In this document: piece by piece, positions 10,088-17,395 of the stretch
Layout of the letters: every line of letters starts with the position of its first letter
Position numbering within the stretch: the first letter of the stretch is position 1
Assembly (NCBI GenBank): GCA_938028565.1
Contig: CALIZS010000004.1
Location: 1-64,000, forward strand
Length of the DNA stretch: 64,000 bases
Direction: 5' to 3'
DNA from: an uncultured Atopobium sp.
Lineage (GTDB): Bacteria > Actinomycetota > Coriobacteriia > Coriobacteriales > Atopobiaceae
Notes under the pieces: model-generated
What the model saw: the letters and a program-made list of their open reading frames with translations, nothing else
What the model was told of the DNA's origin: nothing
The model's database searches: none
Made by a program: the position numbers and the translations under genes

Positions 10088-10630
10088 ATGAGTTCTGAAG
10101 CTGATGATATGGTGCTTTGGCCAGATCCTCGTCTGAGCCAAGAGTGCGAAGAGATTGATGATATTAACGACGATGTTCGCAAGATGGCCGAGCACATGCT
10201 CAAAGTTATGTATGCTGCCGACGGCGTTGGTCTTGCTGGACCTCAGGTGGGCTATATGAAGCGCATGGTAGTCATCGATGTTGACTATCCTAACGGCCAA
10301 GAGAACCCTTTTGTGCTCATTAATCCAGAGATTAAAGTTGCAGATGGCGAGCCTCGTGTGTACGAGGAGGGTTGTCTTTCGTTCCCTGGTATTACTGTTC
10401 CGGTTACGCGCCCAAGTCATGTTGTCGTTCACGCATATAACCTTGATGGTGATCTGATGCGCTATGAGGCAGAAGGAGATCTTCTCGCCGTATGTTTGCA
10501 GCATGAGATTGACCACATCAACGGCGTAACCATGCCAGATCACCTGGGACCAGGTGCTCGTATGGAGATGCTGCAGGAGTACAAAGAAGCGCTAGCTTCT
10601 GGCGGTCGTCCTGGTCAAACAGACTATTAG
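10088..10630 (+). CDS. def: Peptide deformylase
   Basis: A 180-residue metalloenzyme that removes the formyl group from the N-terminal methionine of new proteins. All three signature motifs are intact: GVGLAGPQVG near residue 46, EEGCLSFP near 94 (metal-binding Cys) and HEIDH near 138 (two metal-binding His plus catalytic Glu). It starts 9 bp after priA and ends 9 bp before fmt, the enzyme that adds the formyl group it removes. This is a standard pairing. Confidence 0.96.
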   Translation: MSSEADDMVLWPDPRLSQECEEIDDINDDVRKMAEHMLKVMYAADGVGLAGPQVGYMKRMVVIDVDYPNGQENPFVLINPEIKVADGEPRVYEEGCLSFPGITVPVTRPSHVVVHAYNLDGDLMRYEAEGDLLAVCLQHEIDHINGVTMPDHLGPGARMEMLQEYKEALASGGRPGQTDY

Positions 10631-10638
10631 GAGTTGGC

Positions 10639-11562
10639 ATGCGCGTAGTCTTTATGGGAACTCCAGGTTTTGCTGTTCCATCGCTCAAAAAACTTGCCCA
10701 TGACCACCAGGTTGCTCTGGTCATTACAAGGCCAGATGCCGTTCGCGGTCGTGGTAAAACGCTTGAGTCGTCTCCCGTAAAAGAATGCGCACAAGAGCTT
10801 GGATTGCCCGTTCTTGAGGCAAACCGCATGACTCCAGAAGTAATCTCTGCCATGCAAGAGGTACAACCAGAAGCGCTCTGTGTGGTTGCTTTTGGCTGCA
10901 TTTTGCCAGATGAAGTTATCTCTCTTGCACCTTATGGCGCTCTGAACGTACACGCATCGCTGTTGCCTCGCTGGCGAGGGGCTGCTCCAATACAGCGTGC
11001 CATCCTTGCGGGTGACACAGTTGCTGGCGTTTCTATCATGAAGATTGCGCACGAGCTTGACGCAGGAGATTGGTGCAAGCAGGCATCGTGTGAGGTCGGC
11101 TCCAAAAATACTGAGCAGCTCACTGACGCTCTAGCACATTTGGGTGCTGACGCACTGTCTGAGGCTCTTTCTGAACTCAAGGAAGGCTCTCTTGAGTGGC
11201 AGGTACAGGATGAGCGAGAAGTAACGTTTGCTCCTAAAGTTACTAAGCAAGAAATGAAGCTTAACCCAGAGGATTCCGCGCAGGTGAATGCGTTGAGGGT
11301 TCAGGCTTCGTCTGATGCCGCTCCTGCTCGCGTGTTTGTTGGAGGCAGGTCTCTTCGCGTTTTGTCCGCTCAGCTAGCTCCAAGTGAAGTTTCTGTTGCT
11401 CAAGGTCAGGTTGCTCTTCAAGATCATAGGTTGTTCCTTGGTTGTGCTGAAGGAACTCTTGAGCTTCTTGAGGTGCGTCCAGATGGCAAGCGCTCTATGG
11501 ATGCAAAATCATTTGCTGCAGGACTTCAGAAGTCCCAGATGACCTGGCAGATGCTTCAATAA
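10639..11562 (+). CDS. fmt: Methionyl-tRNA formyltransferase
   Basis: A 307-residue enzyme that transfers a formyl group from 10-formyltetrahydrofolate to initiator Met-tRNA. The N-terminus MRVVFMGTPGFAVPSL and the active-site stretch NVHASLLPRWRGAAPIQ are diagnostic. The C-terminal OB-fold-like tRNA-binding domain starts near residue 205. AGGAGT precedes the ATG. The stop codon overlaps the rsmB start in a TAATG junction, so translation is probably coupled. Confidence 0.96.
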   Translation: MRVVFMGTPGFAVPSLKKLAHDHQVALVITRPDAVRGRGKTLESSPVKECAQELGLPVLEANRMTPEVISAMQEVQPEALCVVAFGCILPDEVISLAPYGALNVHASLLPRWRGAAPIQRAILAGDTVAGVSIMKIAHELDAGDWCKQASCEVGSKNTEQLTDALAHLGADALSEALSELKEGSLEWQVQDEREVTFAPKVTKQEMKLNPEDSAQVNALRVQASSDAAPARVFVGGRSLRVLSAQLAPSEVSVAQGQVALQDHRLFLGCAEGTLELLEVRPDGKRSMDAKSFAAGLQKSQMTWQMLQ

Positions 11563-12953
11563 TGGCCACCTTAACTCCTGCTCGAAGAGTAGCCTATCAG
11601 GCATTTTTTGAGTGCAGACGTAACAACCTACGTATTCGTGATTACTTGAGGGAGTCAAAAGATTTCTCTGAGCTCTCTGTACAAGACAAAGCTTTTGCTA
11701 CTCGTCTTGCACTGGGAGCAACGTTTACCAAAGGCAAGCTTGATGAAGCTTTAAAGAATCATCTTAAGTCAGGTATTCATCTAGAGCCAAAGGTACAGGA
11801 CGCTCTCCGTATTGCTGTATTTGAGGTTTTATATTTAGAGACTAGACGTGACGCTGCCATTAGCCAAGGTGTTGAGCTGGTAAAGTCTGTCTCAAAGCGT
11901 TCTTCTGGCCTTGCAAATGCTGTGCTTAGAAAAATTTCTGAAAAAGAAGCTCAGCTTACGCGTGCAAAGAATCCCAAAACGCCTTCAGAGCTTTCGTGGG
12001 CGTCAGGCATTCCTGCATGGATTTGCTTGGAGATTATTGAGTCACTTGGAGAATCTGCTGCTCAAAAACTCATTCTTAATCTTAAAAACCCAGCTCCTGT
12101 GTACGTTCTACAAAGAAACGTATCAGAACAACAATTGCAGAGCAGCTCTTTAGAGTTACAGCAAACAGTTCTGCCAGATGTGTATGAAGTAAAAAATCCT
12201 GCTCAACTTAACGTTGATGCATACGTAAAGAAAGTTCAACTTGTTCCTGCAGATTTAGCTTCTCAACTTGTGGCACTTCTTGCGGCATCTTATGTAGACC
12301 AAGATATGCTTGAGGTTGGACAAGGCAGAGGAACCAAATCCTTGTTGCTCTCTCACGCGTTTAAGGTGCTTGATAAGGAGAATACCCACATAACCGCTGT
12401 TGAACTTGTAAAGGGAAAGTCCCACGTTTCAAAAAGAAGATTGAAAACTGCTGGCCTTTCAGATCAGGTAACTTCACTAACGTTTGATGCCACGAAGCTT
12501 GAATTACCAGAGGTTCCAGAGGAGCTTAATCAGAGCTTTGACGTGGTGTTTATTGATGCTCCCTGTTCTGGTTTGGGCACCCTTCGTCGCCATCCAGAGA
12601 TTGCGTGGAATCTGTTACCAGAAAGTCTGTATGACGGAGGAGAGCTTACTGCTTTACAGACCAAACTCTTACAAAGCTGTAGCAGCCGTGTAGAGATTGG
12701 TGGTTATTTAGTCTATGCAACGTGTTCGCTCTCAAATTCAGAGAATCAGCAGGTTGTAGATGATTTCCTTGCAAGTTCAGAGGGCTCTCACTTTGAGGTG
12801 CAAAGTCTTTTTGAGTGCCCCGCACGTGCATGCTTAACGACAGAAGCACAAGAGTTTCTCGATACGTGCATTACACCAGAGGGATTTCTGCAGACGGCTT
12901 TTGCGTCTGCTGATTGTGATGCTCACTTTATGGCGGTCCTTAAGCGCAAATAA
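11562..12953 (+). CDS. rsmB: 16S rRNA m5C967 methyltransferase RsmB
   Basis: A 463-residue RsmB/Sun family protein. Residues 1-140 form a NusB-like RNA-binding domain and the rest is an S-adenosylmethionine methyltransferase. Motif I is EVGQGRGTKS, a somewhat altered form of the usual glycine-rich loop. Motif IV DAPCSGLG near 332 and motif VI YATCS near 384 hold the two cysteines used by m5C methylases. It overlaps fmt by one base and is the last gene of the run that starts at addB, followed by a hairpin terminator. Confidence 0.93.
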   Translation: MATLTPARRVAYQAFFECRRNNLRIRDYLRESKDFSELSVQDKAFATRLALGATFTKGKLDEALKNHLKSGIHLEPKVQDALRIAVFEVLYLETRRDAAISQGVELVKSVSKRSSGLANAVLRKISEKEAQLTRAKNPKTPSELSWASGIPAWICLEIIESLGESAAQKLILNLKNPAPVYVLQRNVSEQQLQSSSLELQQTVLPDVYEVKNPAQLNVDAYVKKVQLVPADLASQLVALLAASYVDQDMLEVGQGRGTKSLLLSHAFKVLDKENTHITAVELVKGKSHVSKRRLKTAGLSDQVTSLTFDATKLELPEVPEELNQSFDVVFIDAPCSGLGTLRRHPEIAWNLLPESLYDGGELTALQTKLLQSCSSRVEIGGYLVYATCSLSNSENQQVVDDFLASSEGSHFEVQSLFECPARACLTTEAQEFLDTCITPEGFLQTAFASADCDAHFMAVLKRK

Positions 12954-12987
12954 AAACTCTTGCTGTGTATCACAACAAGAGTTTCAG
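12954..12987. terminator. Bidirectional terminator between rsmB and fmdB
   Basis: AAACTCTTG pairs with CAAGAGTTT, extended by TGTG/CACA after one mismatch, around 12954-12984. Read on the minus strand the hairpin is followed by TTTTTATTT, so it best ends the fmdB transcript. On the + strand it also closes the addB-rsmB unit, though with only a short T-run. Confidence 0.7.
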
Positions 12988-13045
12988 AGGTACTGTTGGT
13001 GAGCGTGCGGAGCATCTAAAACGTCTAGTGTCTTAGAGCGGGGAA

Positions 13046-13231
13046 TTACTTTCCTTTGCTATCGGTGTTATAAAAACCGCTACCCTTAAAGACGATAGTT
13101 GAGGTGTTGTAAACGCGCTCAGTCTCATGTCCGCATTTTGGGCACTGAGGAGCTTCAATCTTCAGGCTCATTGGGCGTTCAATCTCAAAGGTATTGTCGC
13201 AGTGTGTGCAATGATAGCTATAACGTGCCAT
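13046..13231 (-). CDS. FmdB-family zinc ribbon protein
   Basis: A 61-residue protein of the FmdB/CxxC-CxxC regulatory family. It opens MARYSYHCTHCDNTFE, with Cys pairs CTHC and CPKC that should bind one zinc. The tail is glycine/serine-rich and probably disordered. The name comes from a proposed regulator of formamide metabolism, but most family members have no known role. GGAGG lies 5-6 nt before the ATG. It stands alone, divergent from the HAD-thiamine kinase gene. Confidence 0.85.
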   Translation of the reverse strand: MARYSYHCTHCDNTFEIERPMSLKIEAPQCPKCGHETERVYNTSTIVFKGSGFYNTDSKGK

Positions 13232-13258
13232 GCATCCTCCATGAAAACAATTTATAAA

Positions 13259-13297
13259 CGTGAGATACTTTACCCTACTTAGAGTAGATATTTCACG
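13259..13297. promoter_or_regulatory. Imperfect stem-loop in the fmdB / HAD-TPK divergent region
   Basis: CGTGAGATA (13259-13267) pairs with TATTTCACG (13289-13297), and inside it CTACT pairs with AGTAG around a 3-nt loop. It lies between the two divergent starts, 34 bp before the + gene. It could be an operator or a leader hairpin. It does not match the thiamine-pyrophosphate riboswitch core I would expect for a thiamine gene. Confidence 0.35.
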
Positions 13298-13330
13298 AAT
13301 GCAACTAATAAGTTTGTTTACGGAGGCATT

Positions 13331-14695
13331 ATGCAGGTGACCGGTGCAATTTTTGATTGCGATGGAACTCTTGTTGATTCAATGTTCGTTTGGCATAACG
13401 TTTTTGGCGCTGTTCTTCCTAAATACGGCAAGACCGTTGACTCAGATTTTTTTGAACAAGTAGAGGCTGTTTCGCTTATGGATGGTTGCAAATTATACGT
13501 GGATCATCTGGGGCTCCCTATCATTGCAGAAACTTTGTATGAAGAGTTCTGCGCGTACGTAACTGATCAGTACCAACATCATGTTTCAAGCATTCCCGGT
13601 GCAAAAGAATTCTTGCAGGAGCTTTACGACGCAGGCATTCCTATGGCCGTTGCTTCGTCAACTCCCGTGCGAGAAGTTCGTGCAGCTCTGGCAGCTCAAG
13701 GTATTGAGCACCTTTTCAAAACAGTGGTCTCAACAGAAGATGTGGGGGGAGTGGACAAGGTTGAGCCCGATGTTTACCTTGAGGCTCTGCGCCGTCTTGG
13801 CACTGATAAGGCAACTACCTGGGTCTTCGAGGATGCTCCGTTTGGCGCACAGACAGCTCAAAACGCAGGTTTTCCTGTGGCCGTACTCTACAACGACCAC
13901 GATGGCCGCGACCCCGTCTTTATGCGCGAGCACTCTAACATCTTTGCCCACACCTACGGCGAGCTGTCGCTTCTGCGCCTTCAGGACTACGAGCGCCCTC
14001 TGACCAGTGTTCCTTCTGGCGAGAAACCCCTTGAGGTCCTTGTTGTGGGCGGATCCCCAGAGGCGGTTTCGTACACGACGCTGTCTACCTGCGCCCAAAG
14101 CGCTGACTACCTAATAGCGGTTGACCACGGTGCAGACGCCTGTCACGCTGCCGGCGTGATTCCACAACTTGCGCTTGGAGACTTTGACTCGGCTACACCA
14201 GAAACTCTGGCTTGGCTCAAAGAGCAGCAGGTACCTTGCATGAAGTTTAATGCGGACAAGTACGATACCGACCTGGCGCTTGCTCTAAAGTCCGCCGAGT
14301 ACGAGGCAATCCGCAGGGATAGCAAGCTCTCTCTCACGGTTGTCTCCACATCTGGTGGACACCTTGATCATCAGCTTGTAGTGCTTGGTCTTCTCGCTAC
14401 ATGGGCAAAGACGGGCAAGGCAAGTGTTCGAGTTATTGAAAATGACTTTGAGATGCGCTTTTTAGCTGCAGGCCAGGTTGATTCTTGGCAGCTGAGCGCA
14501 ACTGATGCAGGTAAAAAGATTTCTCTTGTGGCTTTGTCAGAGGAGTGTGAGGTTTCTGAGGCTGGCATGAAGTGGAATCTTGATCACCAGAAGTTCACCT
14601 TGCTGGGAGACGACGGTATTTCAAACATAGTTGAATCAGACAATGCTTGGGTAAGGTGCGAGAAGGGCTGTCTTTTGGTGCAGCTTTGGAACTAA
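13331..14695 (+). CDS. HAD hydrolase fused to thiamine pyrophosphokinase
   Basis: A 454-residue two-domain protein. Residues 1-220 are a HAD-superfamily phosphatase of the beta-phosphoglucomutase-like subgroup, with FDCDGTLVDS as the nucleophile motif and a conserved VFEDAPFGAQ acidic motif. From about 235 onward it is a thiamine pyrophosphokinase, which makes the cofactor from thiamine and ATP: VVGGSPEA, GDFDS near 282, DTDLALALK near 311, GGHLDH near 341. The join is in one unbroken frame. The usual free kinase has about 210 residues, matching the C-terminal half. The HAD substrate cannot be told from sequence; a thiamine phosphate would be sensible. Confidence 0.88.
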   Translation: MQVTGAIFDCDGTLVDSMFVWHNVFGAVLPKYGKTVDSDFFEQVEAVSLMDGCKLYVDHLGLPIIAETLYEEFCAYVTDQYQHHVSSIPGAKEFLQELYDAGIPMAVASSTPVREVRAALAAQGIEHLFKTVVSTEDVGGVDKVEPDVYLEALRRLGTDKATTWVFEDAPFGAQTAQNAGFPVAVLYNDHDGRDPVFMREHSNIFAHTYGELSLLRLQDYERPLTSVPSGEKPLEVLVVGGSPEAVSYTTLSTCAQSADYLIAVDHGADACHAAGVIPQLALGDFDSATPETLAWLKEQQVPCMKFNADKYDTDLALALKSAEYEAIRRDSKLSLTVVSTSGGHLDHQLVVLGLLATWAKTGKASVRVIENDFEMRFLAAGQVDSWQLSATDAGKKISLVALSEECEVSEAGMKWNLDHQKFTLLGDDGISNIVESDNAWVRCEKGCLLVQLWN

Positions 14696-14803
14696 AACGT
14701 TTATTGAGTCGCGTCTGCGCTGCGTTTGAGAAACAAAGCCCCAACGAGCGGCTGTAAGTCCAGCAAGAAGTATTAGATGTTGCTGTCAGATAATCGAGCT
14801 AAG

Positions 14804-14831
14804 AAAAAAGGTCGCCGAAGCGACCTTTTTA
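14804..14831 (-). terminator. Intrinsic terminator after rpmB
   Basis: AAAGGTCGC and GCGACCTTT form a tight stem with a four-base CGAA loop (TTCG on the minus strand). A-runs and T-runs flank it, so it can work in both directions: it ends rpmB on the minus strand and the HAD-kinase transcript on the + strand. Confidence 0.85.
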
Positions 14832-14858
14832 AGTTTGAGGTAAGACGAGCTGAGTTGC

Positions 14859-15047
14859 TTAGTTGCGAGCAATCTTGCCGGACTTGAGGCAACGGGAGCA
14901 AACATTCATCTTCTTGCGCTGGCCATCGACAACGACAGTAACACGCTGGATGTTTGGCTTAAAGGTGCGGGCCACAGTACGGTGAGAGTGGGAGATGGAG
15001 CGACCGGCAACGGCGTGCTTACCGCAGAAATCACAGACCTTCGACAT
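14859..15047 (-). CDS. rpmB: 50S ribosomal protein L28
   Basis: A 62-residue L28 starting MSKVCDFCGKHAVAG. The longer open frame reaching 15218 is not used: ATG 15047 has a GGAGG site upstream and begins at the conserved family start. Two CxxC pairs (CDFC and CSRC) mark the zinc-binding C+ form. In many bacteria this form is controlled by Zur together with a cysteine-free paralogue; no paralogue is visible here. It is a single-gene unit with its own strong promoter and terminator. Confidence 0.96.
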   Translation of the reverse strand: MSKVCDFCGKHAVAGRSISHSHRTVARTFKPNIQRVTVVVDGQRKKMNVCSRCLKSGKIARN

Positions 15048-15067
15048 GAGTAAGACCTCCATAGGAT

Positions 15068-15084
15068 AGGCGCCCTCTGCGCCT
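15068..15084 (-). promoter_or_regulatory. rpmB: Short perfect hairpin in the rpmB leader
   Basis: AGGCGC and GCGCCT form a 6-bp stem with a 5-nt loop about 20 nt before the L28 start codon. Its position just upstream of the GGAGG site would suit translational feedback by L28 or a stability role. That is inference. Confidence 0.4.
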
Positions 15085-15106
15085 AAAATTTCCAAATAGC
15101 CGAATA

Positions 15107-15134
15107 AATATAGCACAATATATTGTGTTGTCAA
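15107..15134 (-). promoter_or_regulatory. rpmB: rpmB promoter with a 14-bp palindrome in the spacer
   Basis: On the minus strand TTGACA (15134-15129) is followed after 16 nt by TATATT (15112-15107), a strong sigma-70-type promoter. The spacer is almost entirely the perfect palindrome CACAATATATTGTG (15114-15127), an attractive operator for a dimeric repressor. The bound regulator is unknown. Confidence 0.6.
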
Positions 15135-15227
15135 AGCATGAATATAACATTCACAATTAGATAGCTTTTTGACAGCTTTTGAATGTGTTTCATTTATTAC
15201 ACCAAGATTAAATAACAAGAAAAAGAT

Positions 15228-15297
15228 TTGTCAATTGCAAGGTTATCAACTTGTATATATAAGCCGCTTTAATAATAAATGTGCTCTGCGGTATACT
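15228..15297 (+). promoter_or_regulatory. Candidate promoters of the asp23 operon
   Basis: Two candidates are seen: TTGTCA (15228) with TGTATA about 18 nt later, and a good TATACT -10 hexamer at 15292-15297 preceded by a weak TTAATA. The 294 bp between the rpmB and asp23 starts are AT-rich and contain no gene that I can support. Confidence 0.4.
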
Positions 15298-15341
15298 AAA
15301 TAACAATGACTAACCCTGGTTCTTGCGAGAGGAGTTATGTA

Positions 15342-15689
15342 ATGACTACCGCTGTTCCTGGAACACTAAGAGTTTCTAATGATTGCCTTGCTGACCTTGC
15401 AGGCTATGCAGCTATGGAATGTTATGGCGTTGTTGGCATGGCAGAGATTGATGAGGCAGCAGGTGTTGCTCGTCTTCTTCCAACCTACCGACTTCGTAAG
15501 GGTATTGATGTGACCCCAACTCCTAAGGGAGTTCAGGTTGACCTTCACATTGTTGTTGAGCAGGGCGTTAACATGGCGTCTGTTGTCGACAATCTTGAGA
15601 GCTCAGTAAAGTTTTTGCTTAAGCAAATTGCAGAGCTTTCATGTGTTGATGTAACTGTACATATCGAGGCCATGCGTAATTCTCGCTAA
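15342..15689 (+). CDS. Asp23/Gls24 family envelope stress protein
   Basis: A 115-residue Asp23 (DUF322/YloU-like) protein that begins MTTAVPGTLRVS at ATG 15342, behind AGAGGAG; an in-frame ATG 36 bp upstream lacks such a site. Family members associate with the membrane or cell wall and respond to alkaline or envelope stress. The conserved core is YRLRKGIDVTPTPKGVQVDLHIVVE with a downstream VNMASVVDNLESSVK. It precedes the YloV gene, as yloU does in Firmicutes, so the two probably share a function. Confidence 0.85.
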   Translation: MTTAVPGTLRVSNDCLADLAGYAAMECYGVVGMAEIDEAAGVARLLPTYRLRKGIDVTPTPKGVQVDLHIVVEQGVNMASVVDNLESSVKFLLKQIAELSCVDVTVHIEAMRNSR

Positions 15690-15727
15690 GCTTTTTTGCT
15701 TCAAATGAGTAGGAACTGAGGTCTAAC

Positions 15728-17392
15728 GTGATTTCAAATGTCATTCGTACCTGCTTCCCTGTAGCAGCCCTTGCCGTTGCAGACAAAGCAGAAGAGATCA
15801 ACAAGCTCAACGTTTTCCCTGTACCAGATGGAGACACCGGCACTAACATGTCCCTTACCCTGGGCACCGTTGTTCGTGAGGTTCAAGATCTTCCTCAAGA
15901 TGCAAGCATGCAGGATATTGCAAAGGCAATCACTCACGGTTCTTTGATGGGAGCTCGTGGTAACTCTGGTGTTATTACTTCTCAGATTCTTCGTGGTATT
16001 GCCGAGGGTCTGTGTGACGTTAAAAATCCTGAGGCAGTAACTCCAAAGGATATTGCTCACGCATTCCGCCGCGGTAAAGAGGTTGCTTTTAAGGCTGTTA
16101 GAAAGCCTGTTGAGGGCACTATTCTTACCGTCCTTAAAGACGTTTCTGCTAAGGCAGATTCCCTTGAGAAGTCTCAGCTCACCCCAGTTGAGGTTTTGGA
16201 TGCTCTGGTTGTTGAGGCATATGAGTCTGTTGCTCGCACTCCTGAGCTGCTTCCTGTTCTTAAAGAGAATGGTGTTGTTGACTCTGGTGCGTTTGGTTTT
16301 GCAACCTTCCTTGAGGGCTTTGTAAACGCTGTTACTGGCAAGACTGAGACTACTGATTTCCAGACAACCGTTTCTGTTTCTGACGCTAAGGCTGCTACCA
16401 GTGCAAAGGTTGAGATTGAGCTCAACGATGACTGGGAGGGTTCTGAGTATCGTTACTGCAACGAGTTCCTCTTTAAGGCAGATAGCCCAGACTTTGACGA
16501 GGATGCAGCTCTGAACTTCCTGGCAACTATGGGCGATTGCGAGCTTCTTGTTGGTGCAAACCCAGACTACAAGATTCACGTTCACTCAAATACTCCAAAC
16601 AAGGTTCTTGAGTACATGCTTCAGTACGGCCAGATTTTTGAGGTCTTCATCCATAACATGGACCTTGAGGCTAAGGAGCGTACCGAGAAGATTGCTGAAG
16701 ATAAGAAGGCTGCAGCTGCACCTAAAAAGGAGCTTGGCTTTGTTGCCGTAACTGCTGGTTCTGGCGCTGCATCAATCTTGAAGTCTCTTGGTGTGGATGT
16801 TGTTGTTTCTGGTGGTCAGACTATGAATCCTTCAACTGCAGATATTCTTGCTGCAATTGAAGAAGCCAATGCAGACCAGGTCATTGTTATGCCAAACAAC
16901 TCCAATATTCGTATGGCAGCAGAGGCTGCTGCCAGCGCATGCGAGGATGTAAAAGTTGCTGTCATTCCAACCAAGTCTGTTCTTCAGGCATTTGCTGCAA
17001 TGTTTGTTGTTGCAGATGGCGTTCCATTTGAAGAGCTTGTAGAAGAGATGACTGACGCTATCTCTGGCGTTCGCTACGGTGAGGTAACCACTGCAGTCCG
17101 CGATTCTTCTGCAGCTGACGGCACTCCTATCCACGATGGTGATGTCATGGGTATCCAGGGCGGCTCCATTGATGTTGTCGGCTCTGATGTCATGAAGGTC
17201 ACGCTTGACCTTATTGCCAAGATGCAAGAGGAGGAAGAGGGCGACAACCTCACCATTCTTGCTGGTGAAGACTTCTCTGACGAGCAGCTCGATCTTCTCG
17301 CCAGCAAGATTGAGGATGCCTATCCAGACCTTGAGGTCGATGCTCAGCGCGGCGAGCAGCCACTCTATCCAGTCATCTTCTCTATTGAGTAG
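15728..17392 (+). CDS. DAK2 domain fatty-acid kinase-like protein (YloV/FakA)
   Basis: A 554-residue protein of the YloV/FakA family. The N-terminal 200 residues are the nucleotide-binding DAK2 domain with the metal motif DGDTGTNMS near residue 37. The C-terminal half (DUF1949/DegV-like FakA_C) begins near 320 after a Lys/Ala-rich linker. FakA phosphorylates exogenous fatty acids held by FakB, feeding acyl-phosphate to the PlsX/PlsY route, and plsX lies about 5 kb downstream. FakB is not in the window. It starts at GTG 15728 with a GGAACTGAGG site. Confidence 0.88.
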   Translation: MISNVIRTCFPVAALAVADKAEEINKLNVFPVPDGDTGTNMSLTLGTVVREVQDLPQDASMQDIAKAITHGSLMGARGNSGVITSQILRGIAEGLCDVKNPEAVTPKDIAHAFRRGKEVAFKAVRKPVEGTILTVLKDVSAKADSLEKSQLTPVEVLDALVVEAYESVARTPELLPVLKENGVVDSGAFGFATFLEGFVNAVTGKTETTDFQTTVSVSDAKAATSAKVEIELNDDWEGSEYRYCNEFLFKADSPDFDEDAALNFLATMGDCELLVGANPDYKIHVHSNTPNKVLEYMLQYGQIFEVFIHNMDLEAKERTEKIAEDKKAAAAPKKELGFVAVTAGSGAASILKSLGVDVVVSGGQTMNPSTADILAAIEEANADQVIVMPNNSNIRMAAEAAASACEDVKVAVIPTKSVLQAFAAMFVVADGVPFEELVEEMTDAISGVRYGEVTTAVRDSSAADGTPIHDGDVMGIQGGSIDVVGSDVMKVTLDLIAKMQEEEEGDNLTILAGEDFSDEQLDLLASKIEDAYPDLEVDAQRGEQPLYPVIFSIE

Positions 17393-17395
17393 GAA

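Noticed and set aside
13232..13330. TPP riboswitch before the thiamine pyrophosphokinase fusion
   Set aside because: The conserved CTGAGA and ACCTGAT-type core segments are not present.
15734..16585. 283-codon open frame antisense to yloV
   Set aside because: Same reason: no motif, fully inside a well-supported gene.
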